A DNA stretch of 42,537 bases from positions 1 through 42,537 of the forward strand of contig MU277778.1 of assembly GCA_022385805.1 (NCBI GenBank), read 5' to 3'. The notes beneath the pieces were generated by a model, which had not been told where the DNA came from, ran no database searches, and was given only the letters and a program-made list of their open reading frames with translations. The DNA is from Pilatotrama ljubarskyi. Lineage: Eukaryota; Basidiomycota; Agaricomycetes; Polyporales; Polyporaceae. The first letter of the stretch is position 1. The number at the start of each line of letters is the position of its first letter. Shown one piece after another: positions 1 to 12,566 of this stretch. The translations under genes were made by a program, and so were the position numbers.

Positions 1-1229
1 AAGTGCTCCACAGGTAAGCTGAGCCTAGCGGGCTTTCCGCTGCGTGCCAAGCCCTGCTCAACAAAAAATCAGCGAATAAAGTCGACTGGCTCACGCCGAA
101 CGGGCGCTAAAGGAGCGCTTAGCAGGCCGTAACTGTTGATGGCCTCACGGCCGGGCTCAGGCCTGACGAAACGAAAGCCGGGCCTGCAAGCCCTTCAGGC
201 CGCTCACCAAGGCCCGGCTCGGCTCGGGCTTCGAGGGCTCGGCTTGGGAGCTTCGACGGCCTCAGGCCGGGCCCAGCACATCACTACTCTTGGCTGCTGC
301 TGGCAGACATGAGTCATGCGCAGACTCGAGCTGGGAGCCTCAATTGCCATCGCTAGGACGGCCCTATGCTGTGACATGCTCAGAATGATTCTGCCCTGCA
401 TTGAGGCGGCGCTGCTTCGACCGACGGCTCTGGTCATTGCTTCACTGCGCAACACTGCCCACTGTCTACAACTACAGATACGCATCAAGATTCCCTACGT
501 TCCTCACAGATTGCGATTATCGCTGTCCGTGTACTTGCTTGATGACTCCGGTCATGCATACCATGGGTGTTTACCCGTGCTTCCGCTGGCATGAAGATAC
601 CGAGCAGTGGGGACGGCGAGGTTCGACGACACAGACTAGGCTCGAGCGGCTATCATTGAATATTGGCCCCCGGGGTGCACAGCTTGCGGTCCTCGAGTCT
701 CGGTCCGAGCTCAGTAAACGCCCTTTGTACCACCACCCATGTACCACCTCGGTCCGCTGGCACGCTAAACATGCTGACACCTCGGTGAATGCCCGCCTGG
801 TTGGGTGCGTTTTCATATCATTCTATTGCCTCACGACTCGCCATATCGATGTTCAGGTCTGCGTTCGCAGCATTCACGCACCTGTCGAGTCCTCCAGAAA
901 GCGAGGACCTCGGGACAGCATTCGAACAATTATGCAATGGGAGATATAGTCGTTCAAAACAAGACCCTCGCCTCAGCCCCCCGCGGGCCCTGGACGCAGG
1001 GATGGGTGGAGAAATGTGCAAATGCACAGCTTTGACAGGAACAACGAATGAGGCACAGTTCCGTCGAGCCCTGACAGGCTTTCCTCCCCTCTCGGTCTTC
1101 TACCCCCGGGCCGAGGAACAGTCAACAGAAACATATCATGGTATCCCGCGCGCGCGACGTCTCATATTTTTCGCAGGCGAATGGGACTTCTGTGCCTGCG
1201 GATAACAGCCTGTGCTGAATGGCGTAGAG
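1..1229. other. Left-edge non-coding region
   Basis: I find no supportable gene here. Open frames exist on both strands, but none has exon-like codon use, a plausible start or a recognisable domain. The stretch at about 121-280 is unusually rich in GGCC and GGGCTCGG-type short inverted repeats, the kind of degenerate GC-rich sequence seen near old repeats. It may be the decayed end of a repeat. The rest probably holds the upstream promoter of the RTA1-family gene. Confidence 0.4.
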
Positions 1230-1236
1230 TATATAG
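1230..1236 (+). promoter_or_regulatory. TATA-like box upstream of the RTA1-family gene
   Basis: A TATATA stretch lies about 130 bases before the start codon at 1366. It is followed at 1265-1350 by a strongly pyrimidine-rich CT tract, a common core-promoter arrangement in filamentous fungi. The assignment rests on position and composition only. Confidence 0.4.
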
Positions 1237-1365
1237 GCCCAGCAACTTGCATGTCAAGTTTCCTTACACCCTGTCCTTCTCTCCTTCCGTCTCCCAATCT
1301 CTGTCGGGCTTCTCCTTCTGTCCTGCTCTTCTCTCTTTGGTCTCTCCTACCCACCCAGTCTCGTT

Positions 1366-2837
1366 ATGAGCTCGTCAGGTGGGTTGACGTCGCCTCACTT
1401 GTCGCACACCCGAAGGACTCATGATGACTGGGAAGGCTCGACAACTGCAGATCATCTCAACCTATATGGTTACACACCCACAAGGAGCGTCTGCATAATT
1501 TTTGTTATCCTCTACTCCGTCTCCACCCGTGCGTATGTTAAGCAGACCCCGAGCGTGACCACGCTAACTGTTCCATAGTCCTCCACATCTGGCAGTCGAC
1601 CCGCTCTCGCGCATGGTGGCTTCTTCCGACGATTGTACTGGCGGGGTCTGCTGAGATAGTAGGATGGGTTGCGCGGACGATATCTTCGAATGACCCTACA
1701 GTTCGAATGCCTTACATTATCCAGTACGTTCAGCTAAATCCGCCTCCGTCGCTTTGCTGCTCACTCGCGAGACAATTGACCAGAGTATCAATCCTGGTCT
1801 TGGCGCCGACACCCCTTGTCGCTGCGCTGTTCATTGGGTTCGGACGAGTGTCTGACAGGCTCGGTGCCGAGTACAGTCGTCTGAGGCCTCAGCTGTGTGA
1901 GTCCTCCCGGAACTACGCCTCCGAGTAACTCTGACCCTCCGCTCCTAGACTCCAAGATCTTCCTCACATGCGTATGTCCCATCGCGTCCTTCTTGTGCAC
2001 AAACCTTCCTCTGACGTAGAACAGGATATCACATCCTTGATGATCCAAGGCGGCGGTGGCGGTATCGCTGCAGGGGCTACCAACGATCCGTCTAAAATTC
2101 GCCTTGTGAGTAGAACCATCCCCGGGTCACGCGTAGGACGAGAACCCAACTGAGACTGTTCCTTCGCTTCGCAGGGCAGCAACATCATTCTGGGCGGCCT
2201 ATTCATCCAGATCAGTGTGTGCAACCATCTGCAGTGCTGGCGAGACGACGGCCTGACCGCTCCTATCTAGTCGCGATGACTATATTCGTCGCTTGCATGT
2301 GCGAGTATGCATACAGGCGAGCAACGGACCGGCCCTTCAGGAAGCCGGAAGTTATGAGCTACCGCGAGGCCGGAGTGCCTGCTATCCGCCGCATACTCAC
2401 TCGGCCCATGAAGATGCTCATCGCCGGCATCTGTCTTGCCACCATCTTCATCTACATTCGGTGAGCTGAATGGCCCTTGCCCACGGCAGTGATGCTCGAT
2501 ACTGATGCCGCCAACTCCGACAGATCAGTGTACCGTATAATCGAGTTCCTGAACGGGTTCGACGGGTCCATCGCTCACAATCAGACGCTATTCGGTGAGT
2601 CAGGCCATATAGCGGACTCGATGGTCTGCTGATATTCATCTCGGTCCCGCAGACCTCTTCGATGGCATGCTTGTCACACTGGCCATGTACACGCTGAACG
2701 TCATGCACCCTGGGCAGCTCCTGAAGGCGACGGCCGAGCCGGAGCCGCCGTATTCGTTGGCGGACAGGAGCCAGGTATCGTTCTCTCGCCGGACCTCGCC
2801 CACGGTAGAGGTCTACATGCCACATGGGCAGAAGTGA
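1366..2837 (+). CDS. RTA1-family seven-transmembrane protein (lipid-translocating exporter family)
   Basis: Nine exons: 1366-1528, 1579-1723, 1784-1896, 1949-1971, 2025-2105, 2175-2214, 2271-2460, 2524-2594, 2653-2837, giving 336 residues. The joined protein shows the family signatures in order: YGYTP before the first helix, a segment with E..GW..R, ILVLAPTPLVAALF, a glycine-rich loop QGGGGGIAAGA after a DIxS segment, FIYIRSVYRIIEF, and a late HPG after the last helix. About seven hydrophobic helices are visible. RTA1/RSB1-type proteins sit in plasma or organelle membranes and are linked to sphingoid-base release and resistance to 7-aminocholesterol. Substrate and direction are not shown by sequence. 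The start at 1366 is the first ATG after the CT-rich leader. The short basic and acidic C-terminal tail ends in HGQK. Confidence 0.9.
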
Positions 2838-3334
2838 TCTGATCCTCCGGTACAGAGACCCCTCAGGCGGTCTATGCCTCGGGCATCATGACTTGAAGCA
2901 CGAGACTCTCGATGTGGTTCTCAGTGTAGTTTCTGGGGCGGACGGAGTCGGGTTTACGGTACTTAGGGTATCAAATGCATCTTCTTGTCACGATTTTTCC
3001 TGCTCACTATGCGGCGTCCATATCACGATTCACCTAGAGATGGACTCTAGTAGTTTAGTTCATGATCAGTTGTAATCCATCCCATATAGCTCCAGCTGTC
3101 CCGATATCGAAAACGGCTTTCTCTTATCATATCGTCTATCCCTTTGATTCCTGGCATTCTGAAACTCTCCGCCTACTAGAGCAAGTACCTACCAGCTCGT
3201 AGAGCTGGGAAATACCACCTTGGTGCTGAGCGCTGAGTACGGAGTAGCTACTTCAAGTTGGGCGCCTAGTTTGCATTCCTCCGCAGCGGCAGCGCTTGAA
3301 GCGCTTGGATTGCGAACTTTGCGTATCTACTGCC
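2838..3334. other. Intergenic spacer between the RTA1-family gene and DHFR
   Basis: About 500 bases between two plus-strand genes. I see no gene-like frame. It should contain the 3' untranslated end of the RTA1-family gene and the promoter of the dihydrofolate reductase gene. No clear TATA box is visible. Confidence 0.5.
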
Positions 3335-4028
3335 ATGACGCGCTTAACCATCGTCGTCGCCGCTACCCGCAGCAATGGCATCGGTCGACAATCTCAGCTT
3401 CCTTGGAGATTACCCAAGGAGATGGCGTTCTTCAGTCGAGTTACCACCGGCGCACCCGAAGGGACCATGAATGCTGTGGTTATGGGCAGAACGACATGGG
3501 AGAGCATTCCCAAGAAGTTCAGGCCCCTACCCAAGAGGCTCAACATTGTAATAAGCAGGAACAAGCACTACGAGCTGTAGGCGAGGGTGATTCTCTTGCT
3601 TGCGACACGGCACTGAGGCAGCACGCAGGTTTCCGCCGGACGCTGAGACGCCTAGCGCACCCGTCTACCTCCACTCTAGCTTAGACTCCGCGATGGAACG
3701 TCTGGGGAAGCCCGAGTTCTTGGAGAAACCTCTCCATCGGTCGTTCCTCATAGGGGGTGCTCACATTTATCGCGCAACGCTCGCCCTTCCGACAACCTCG
3801 GACACCTTCGTCGACCGCATACTACTGACTCGCGTGCTCTCACCGGCATTCGAGGACTGCGATGTGCTCTTCCCCGACTTCCTTAGTGGCGACGAAGCGG
3901 AGGGAGGGAAGTCCCAATGGAGAAGAGCATCCCATGAAGAGCTGAGGCAGTGGGCGGGATTCGATGTGCCGGAGGGGATACAGGAGGAAAATGGAGTACA
4001 GTATGAATTCCAGATGTGGGTAAGGTAG
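3335..4028 (+). CDS. DFR1: Dihydrofolate reductase
   Basis: Two exons, 3335-3576 and 3629-4028, with one 52-nt intron, giving 213 residues, about the length of yeast Dfr1. The enzyme reduces dihydrofolate to tetrahydrofolate with NADPH for thymidylate and purine synthesis. Family motifs are visible: TIVVAATRSNGIG at the N-terminus, LPWRLPKEMAFF with the catalytic Glu, VVMGRTTWESIP for NADPH binding, RLNIVISRN, and FLIGGAHIY. The C-terminus ends in YEFQMWVR. The start at ATG 3335 places the first strand two residues in, as in other DHFRs. The intron uses a GTAGGC donor. It must be removed because an in-frame TAG follows at 3578. The insert between strands, rich in Asp/Glu/Gly, is typical of fungal enzymes. 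Confidence 0.95.
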
Positions 4029-4171
4029 CTCGGCGACTAGGTGGCTCCCTGTATCATATGTCTTCCACTCGAGCGCGGTTGCGCTGCTCCCTTGCAGATG
4101 CGCGGCGCTGTCGTCCTTCTACACGGTGAGGCCGGAGCTGTGTCGGCGAATAAGGCAAGGTGACGAGTCCT

Positions 4172-4471
4172 CTAGCCCTGCCTCTGCATTGCACATGAAT
4201 GACCGCGCAAATCTGAAGGTACAACGACGGGACTGACCTGCTTGTGTTTGGGGTTCTTCGAGCAAATGATATAGATACGTCCCTTCCGCCTGACCACACT
4301 ACATCCATCGCACATCGTTTTGACTGAAGCGCGGACCTTCATTCCCCTCGAAAAGACGACGTTTGGTGTAACGTGCGCGTGAGGTGCATGATGGGGATGC
4401 GAATGTGGCAAAGATGCCGGCCGCACGCGCGACAAGAGAGGTCGAGTCGAGGCGAGGAGTGCGCGCAACAT
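4172..4471 (-). CDS. Mitochondrial large-subunit ribosomal protein bL36m
   Basis: Two exons on the minus strand, 4471-4238 and 4183-4172, giving 81 residues. Residues 1 to about 43 form an Arg/Ser/His-rich segment without acidic residues, beginning [15 protein letters not shown], which looks like a mitochondrial targeting sequence. The mature part starts [14 protein letters not shown] and has the bL36 zinc-binding pattern C..C followed by ICS and a His near the end. The intron is 54 nt (4237-4184), a multiple of three and free of stops. Unspliced translation would insert 18 residues just before the end. Splicing joins KHKQ to RQG and stop, exactly the bacterial L36 ending, so splicing is clearly correct. 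The last exon has only 12 nt. The gene is divergent from the transporter at 4855. Confidence 0.92.
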   Translation of the reverse strand: MLRALLASTRPLLSRVRPASLPHSHPHHAPHAHVTPNVVFSRGMKVRASVKTMCDGCSVVRRKGRIYIICSKNPKHKQVSPVVVPSDLRGHSCAMQRQG

Positions 4472-4854
4472 GGCAGCGAGAGCAGGGTGGCCTTGAGCGT
4501 CTACAGTAGGTGGGTGGAAAGACGAAGTCGGCTTCCGGACTCCGGAGTTCTTCTTCGGAGAGATACTCCATTTGGAAGAGATCGGCGCTCGGTACGGGCC
4601 CTACTCCTCTGTGATTGGCTGAAGAGGTTGCCTCGCCGAGGATGCGCCGAGTCGGATACGGGCGGCTGTGGGGTTTGGCATAAACCGCCTGTGTCTGGAT
4701 GGCGCAGCGTACTTTCCTACTCTCGAGACAAGCTGTCCGGCCTGTGCTGCGTGTTCCTTCTCTGCCCCGTATAGACGCATAACTTCCATGCAGCCACCTG
4801 CGTAATCACTTGTACTTGTATCTGCTCTTTCACCATCTGCTCGCCAAGACATAG
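4472..4854. promoter_or_regulatory. Bidirectional promoter region (bL36m / EamA-like transporter)
   Basis: The 383 bases between the two divergent start codons must serve both genes. An ATTGG (CCAAT box on the other strand) lies at 4614-4618. No TATA box is evident. The function is inferred from gene arrangement. Confidence 0.5.
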
Positions 4855-6302
4855 ATGCCTAGTACTGGACATCAGCCTGTCGTCCGCCTCGGGGGCACGC
4901 CTGCTCTTGGTCTCTTCGTGGCTAGTTTGTTTGCCTTTGTAGCGGAGACACAACTCTCTCAGGTTTGTGTTGCGGAATTCTAAGCCCTTCATGAGATACT
5001 GATCCTCGAGGTTGTCACCAGTATGTACAGGCAGATCTTGGTTTCCGACAACCCTTCTTGATTTTGTGAGCAAGCACACAGCATAACTGCGCCGGTTCTA
5101 TCTCGCATACTAATTGGGGTTGGATTACAGCTATATCGTACACTCATCCTTCACCATATTGTTCCCGCTGCACCTCTTATATCTACATATCACCTCTCAG
5201 CACTCCGTGAGATCACTCTGGGCGAGCGTCCTTCACACCCTGCGGAGACAACTGTCACAGGCGTCTTCCGCCACAACGGCCAAGCCAAACTTTCCGACCT
5301 GGAGGTTCTGCCGCTTCTTAGCCGTCTTGACCACTGGGTTAACCCTGCCTGGGCTACTCTGGTTTATTGCGGTGACGCTTGCTCCGTGAGTCAATGAGAT
5401 TCGGACATCACTACGAGCGTAGCTGAATCGTCGACAGAGTCACTGATGTCACCGCTCTGTGGAACACGAACGCGTTTTTTGCCTATGTCTTTTCTGTCGT
5501 GATATCAGGCGGTAAATGGGATGTTCGGAGGCTGGTACCTGTCACGATCGCTACTGCCGGAGTCCTCGCGGTCGTCTACGGAGGATCTACTGTCCCTGGC
5601 GATACCTCTGACGCTGTCAGAGGCTCTTCGGTTGCAGCAGATACGCACCGAGGTGCCCCGCTTGTCGGCGACCTGCTGACGCTCGTAGCATCCATGATCT
5701 ACGCTGCGTACCAAGTCCTCTACAAGATCTATGTCGCTCTCCCAAACGATCCGGAAGTACAGTCCGATACCCTGTACTCGCCACTGTCTCTGGCGGACTC
5801 CTCTGTGGAGGATCTCGAAGACCCTGTCGAGGAGCCTCTCCTGGTCACCGAAGAAATCATACATCCCCTACCCTTCGGTTTATATCCCAACTTTTGGACA
5901 TCAGCCATCGGCTTGTGCACGCTGCTGGTCCTGTGGATACCCGTCCCGCTCCTTGACGCCTTCGACATCGAGCCTTTCGAGATGCCTCGGACCGCGCTGA
6001 CCTATGGCGTGATCGCTGGAATTGCCCTCACGGGCGCGATCTTCAACGCTGGATTCATGGTACGTCCTGCCGCGTGCCCGTCCACCGCATGCTCGCTCAC
6101 GCGCATCCGGCAGGTGCTGCTCGGCGCATGGGGACCCATCGTCACGTCGGTCGGAAGTCTTCTCACTATCGTGCTCGTCTTCGTGTCCGACGCCATATTC
6201 GGCGGTGCGGTCGAGACCGTCACCATCTGGAGCGTGCTGGGATGCGGCTCAATTGTGGCTGCTTTCGCCATCCTGGCGTATGATCTGACGAAGGAGAGGT
6301 AG
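4855..6302 (+). CDS. EamA/SLC35F-like multipass transporter
   Basis: Five exons: 4855-4962, 5022-5065, 5131-5385, 5438-6059, 6114-6302, giving 405 residues. The protein has about ten hydrophobic helices and resembles the fungal DMT-superfamily proteins related to yeast YML018C and animal SLC35F5. Landmarks are LGLFVASLFAFVAE in helix 1, YVQADLGFRQPFLIF leading into helix 2, TALWNTNAFFAYVFS after the first loop, an acidic cytoplasmic loop around SSVEDLEDPVEEP, and GPIVTSVGSLLTIVLVF near the end. Exons 1 and 2 are short. I placed them because they restore the N-terminal helix and the Q-P-F motif in frame. The last intron (6060-6113, 54 nt) is stop-free and in frame. The substrate is unknown. 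Members of this group are often vacuolar. Confidence 0.85.
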
Positions 6303-7541
6303 CGCGTGGGTGACTGATGGAATTCGTGTAGGTGCTCGGATGCAGTAATGCAGAGTTTGGCGGTACTGACAGTAGTTCACAGGTGGCGTCCAACTGTAGA
6401 GCAGATGCTCTGGAGTAGATCGTGCTGAGGGCACCACACAAACGAATGAAGTGTTTCAGAGACCACATCCGCACCTGCACTAGGTTCTAGATTCTGTCGC
6501 GCAGCATGTTCGTTGGCGGGCCGTGCGACTCCCCATGCTCAGAGCTGTCAACTGCTCTCAAAGTGGGAATGACGACATGGCTCACTCTGTCAGATTCTGG
6601 TTCGCGCACGGGAGTGCATTCGTTCCGCCATATACGCGTCCCTGCTTGGCACTCATACTTCTCCTCGTCGGTGGGTTCTATCCTGTTCTATCTAGCCATA
6701 ACCTGTCGGGCGCACACGCCAGGTGTGCCTCCGTACCTGGGGACGCACGCGTTCCAGTGCCGCTTGACATAGTGCCAAGCCTTTCAGAAGCGTCGTATGC
6801 CGCGTGATAAGGTGATCTCATTGTTGCAGACCATCGCGGACATCTACCTGTGTTCCCAACGTTCTACAACACATGCCTTTTTCAACTGTCTATTGAAGCG
6901 TCGTATGCCGGCCGGCATCTGGTCCCGACGCTCTCGTCCCGGCGGATGATACTATAGAGCTGTGCACTCACGAACAGTAGCGCCCGCACACGAACGGATA
7001 TTGGCAAGTACTACAGCACCGGGCTTCTCTCCACTGCGTCTCCTGCTGATGTGCATGCCTAGTGCCAATGCTCGACTTCCTGCGTCTGCGTCTAGGGACG
7101 GAAATGCGCGTCATTGTAGTTGCACGGCCGGGTCCGAAGACAGCAGACGGAACTCGACAGTTGGTATTGCAGACTGGTTCCTTCGGGTCTGTTCTTGCGG
7201 GACCGACTTGAGAACGCATGAACCATATGCATGCGGAGGAAACAACCGTGCACCAAGCTCGATATGGCAGCCAGCTGGTACATCGTTATCAGAAGCAACC
7301 ATCTTCCGCCGTGATGCAACGCCCATCGCGGTGCGAGTGTCGCCATCTGACCTCGCTCGTTGCACTCTTCCGTCAACGCAAGGTCACCTCTGTCAACAGA
7401 TGCACACGCAATGCTGGTGTCCCTCGGTCAGGCGTTATCGCGCCCTGAGGTCACGACATACCGGTCTTCGTGTGGACCTCTGCGGAATGTGCTCGACTCT
7501 CGAGCAGTCGCGCGAGGCTGAGCCTTCTAGCAGCCGGCGCA
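6303..7541. other. Long intergenic region upstream of the subtilase gene
   Basis: About 1.2 kb without a supportable gene. Several open frames, including one of about 200 codons at 6962-7561, have no domain, poor codon use and run into the TATA box of the next gene. I read it as the 3' flank of the transporter plus an extended promoter, as expected for a regulated secreted protease. A 16-bp direct repeat (gaagcgtcgtatgccg) occurs at 6787-6802 and 6895-6910. Confidence 0.45.
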
Positions 7542-7547
7542 GTATAA
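7542..7547 (+). promoter_or_regulatory. TATA box of the subtilase gene
   Basis: TATAAA lies 87 bases before the start codon at 7629, giving a short leader of about 50-60 bases. It is the clearest TATA box in the window and suits a strongly inducible secreted-enzyme gene. Confidence 0.65.
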
Positions 7548-7628
7548 AGGGCTCGGGGTAGCAGGAGAGCAGCCCCAGTGCTCCAGAGCTCTGCTCCCCA
7601 GTCCTCGCGCACTACTCCCCTGTTCGCT

Positions 7629-9597
<1,969 letters not shown>

Positions 9598-10294
9598 GCC
9601 GGTCATATATCCGGTTCAACCTGCTCCGCGATGGGCATCCACATAGCTATATCACGGCTCTCGGCACGAATCTTCACGGTTTTGTTATGAAGGAATAAAT
9701 GGGTAGAATGGATGTCCGGTGCGGTCGCACCTACAATGTATATCATTTGCGAACTTCGGACGGATACTCGTCGGCGTCTTGTTTGAGTGAGCGACTTCGC
9801 GTGCTCGAAGAACCTCGGACATTGCAGTCGCAGCCCCGATAGAAGAGTCGTTGCATGGCAAGTGAGATATAATGGCTATAGCACAGACGAGGGTAACCAC
9901 GATCGAACAGACGAGCGGGATGGACAGAGTGGGGAAAACGAATGGCGGGAGCGTACGTACTAGCAGACGGAGGGAACGTAACTATGGAATGATGCAAGAG
10001 CAGCGTGTACACAATGACAGTCCGTAATCCCAGAAAATTGCCAGCAGCACGGAAAAGACATCATGGAGAAGAGAGATGGTTTAAATTAGTCAGACCGGCA
10101 ACAATGGCTAATGTCGTACCCTTCCGTTCTCCGAGAACCAGGGCCGACGAAGCTCTGCGGGCGGCGGGCCGTGCCTGTGGGTAGACGGCGTATGCCTGCG
10201 CGATGAATGGCGGATTCTCATCCGCGTCACAACCCCCCAACAGCGATTATACTCATATAGGATCCTCCAAGGAACGATAAAATCGTGACGCGGC
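9598..10294. other. Convergent intergenic region (subtilase 3' end / phosphatase 3' end)
   Basis: About 700 bases between two convergent genes. It should hold both 3' untranslated regions. I see no gene-like frame on either strand. A-rich stretches such as gaaggaataaat near 9690 could be polyadenylation signals for the protease transcript, but this is a guess from composition. Confidence 0.45.
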
Positions 10295-11974
10295 TTAGGT
10301 CGTAGTCGCCATCATGCTGGGGAGGACAAGGTGATCAGAATATACAGAGGTTAGGTTGATGTGACTACACGCACCTCTTCCGCTTCGCCTTCGTCATCTC
10401 TTTTCGCAGCGCGGGACCATCTAACGGCTTGAGCAACTCGAACGCGCATAGCAACTCCTCCGACACGCTGGGCGACAAGCATCCAAAGTGAGTAACCATG
10501 TACACGCTGGGGTGCTGGACAAAACGAACCTCATGCACGCCCCGTAATTGTCAAATTCTATACACATAGTCAGTTCAGGGCCGGAGAAGGCAGTAACCAA
10601 AATAACTCACCGCCGCAGTAATTCGGTGCGCTGAATACTGTGACCAGCGTACGATCGTTCCAAAACTCGTATCCGTCCTCCACCACCATGTGTGCTCGGC
10701 AGATGAGGTCCATATCGTATCGGACGAGGAAGTCATTGATGACCGCCTTTCCGAAACAATAGCTGACCCCTCGCTCGTTGTCTTCCCAGTCAACCGCCGT
10801 ATCCGAAGGGTCAGACCATAGAAGGTCATTGAGCAGACCGTAGTCGGGGACGTCCGTTGGTCGCTGTATACGTTTGATCTCGTCCATGGAATGTAGCGAC
10901 GGTGATAGGCCGCCGTGTACGCAGAAGATCTTCGACGCGACGATGGCAGCAATGGGCAAGCAGTTGAAGACATCGATGAACGTCTTCCAAGTCTTCAGGT
11001 TACACCTTCGTTTGCATTCGTCGTAGAAGCCGTACACTGGAAGTGTCAGATGAACGCACTTCCACCCCAACCGAAGTGCAGAACGTACCTCGCGTGACGT
11101 TGGCGCACTCATGATTGCCCCGGAGCAAGAAGAAGTTCTCGGGGTACTTGATCTTGTAACAGAGAAGGAGGAGGATGGTCTCGAGACTCTGCTTCCCTCT
11201 GTCCACGTAATCTCCCAGGAAGAGGTAGTTCGCTGCAGGCGGGAACCCACACATCTCGAAGAGCCGGATGAGGTCCGAGTACTGTCCATGCACGTCGCCG
11301 ACAATCTTGACGGGTGGAGAGAGCTCGATAAGCGTAGGTTGGCTGAGGAAGACCTCGCGCGCAGCTTGGCATATGGCGACTATCTCGGCGTTCTTGAGAC
11401 AAAGCGACTTGCTCACTTTCCCCGTATATCCAACGTCCAGGAGCCGCTGGATCATGTCATCGATATCGAGCTGCTTGACCCCCTCCTTGACACCACGTCC
11501 ACCCACGCTGGACGGGTCTGAGAGCGAGAAGCTGTTGGTTGACCCGGGTGTGGGGTAGCCGGGCGAAGTGGAGAGGATGGTATGCGTCACGGGGATATCA
11601 AGAGGGGCTGGCTTGCCATGCGTTGGAGGCGAGGATGGAGGTGAAGAGGGATTGGGTAGAGATCCTGAGAGAGCATCACTACGTACGGAGCCGGGGGAGC
11701 CAGGAGGACGTGAACCACTACCATTTGGGACGATGTTGCCCTCGGGATTCGTTATGGTCATCGCCGGAGTGCCCTGGCGTGCTGCTGCTGCTGCTGCCTC
11801 GTGGCCATTTGCTTGCGCTGCGGTGTCCGCGGAGTCCGTCGCACGCGAGAGGCTGCCCTGGGACGTATCGTTGGCGTCGCCAGATTGGGCATCAGGAGTC
11901 AGGGCGTCGCCGTTGCCATCCTTGTCCTTGTCCTTGCCGTTCTTCTTCGACTTTTTGGACTGCTGCTGGCCCAT
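10295..11974 (-). CDS. PPZ-type serine/threonine protein phosphatase, catalytic
   Basis: Minus-strand exons 11974-11089, 11036-10611, 10557-10530, 10467-10375 and probably 10316-10295, giving 484 residues. The N-terminus [11 protein letters not shown] is a myristoylation site followed by a basic stretch. Residues to about 165 are Ser/Pro/Ala-rich and disordered. The PP1-like catalytic domain follows with GDVHGQ (226-231), GDYVDRG (254-260) and RGNHE (285-289), then [29 protein letters not shown] and CAFELLKP. Long N-tail plus myristoylation is the PPZ1/PPZ2 layout, a family that regulates K+/Na+ balance and cell-wall integrity at the membrane. I start at 11974 for the myristoyl motif rather than further upstream. 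The last junction is uncertain: without the final intron the protein ends at 10365 in RKRCV. Confidence 0.92.
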
Positions 11975-12566
11975 AGGAAGAGCCTGGGACGCTGAAGAGG
12001 GAGAGCCGGGCTGTGGAGACTGCGACCTAGTCCTCGAGAGCCGTGAGGTGAACACAGAGAGGAGTGTTGGCGCCAGCTTGACAGACGTGCGGGTGGATGA
12101 TATGGGGAGAAATTGGGTATGTTGTCGTCGTCAAACGTGAGATACTGGTACAGATATGCGGAGAAGGAGGGCAGGGGAATGCGGACGGAGATGGTCGACG
12201 GCGAGGACAGAGCTGCGAGAGTGAACCCGAGTCGGAGACGGGAGGGCCCAGATCCTTGTTTGGGACTTGTTTGCAGCACCGCTCCCACTTAAATACTTAT
12301 TCCCATTTATCACTCCCAGCTGAGCCCTCCGCTCCATCCTTCGCTTGGCGCACTCCATCCGCCCATGTCCCGGCTCAGTCCACGCAGATCGTCACGCTCC
12401 TGTCGGTACATGTACAACAATCTCAATTGTATTACGCTCGTGCAGACCGAAAGAGTGTCGTGTCGCAGGGTGCAGTGTCATTTTGATGCAGTCATAGCAC
12501 ATGAGTGAGAAAGCAATAATACCATATCCTACGTCCCCCCACACACTCGCAGCGCGCAAGAGCAGC
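11975..12566. promoter_or_regulatory. Upstream region of the PPZ-type phosphatase, with uS17 3' flank
   Basis: About 590 bases between the phosphatase start and the stop of the uS17 gene, both on the minus strand. The part nearest the phosphatase would be its leader and promoter. The part nearest 12566 would be the uS17 3' untranslated region. No TATA box is clear. The frames that continue upstream of the phosphatase start lack family similarity. Confidence 0.4.

Noticed and set aside
401..949. Plus-strand open frame of about 180 codons at the left edge
   Set aside because: It has no recognisable domain, frequent rare codons and no promoter. Overlapping frames on both strands are equally open.
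6962..7561. Plus-strand open frame of about 200 codons before the subtilase gene
   Set aside because: It has no domain, an odd Ser/Arg/Cys-rich composition, and overlaps the TATA box and leader of the protease gene.
11568..12140. Plus-strand open frame of about 190 codons
   Set aside because: It is the antisense shadow of the Ser/Pro-rich N-terminus of the PPZ-type phosphatase.
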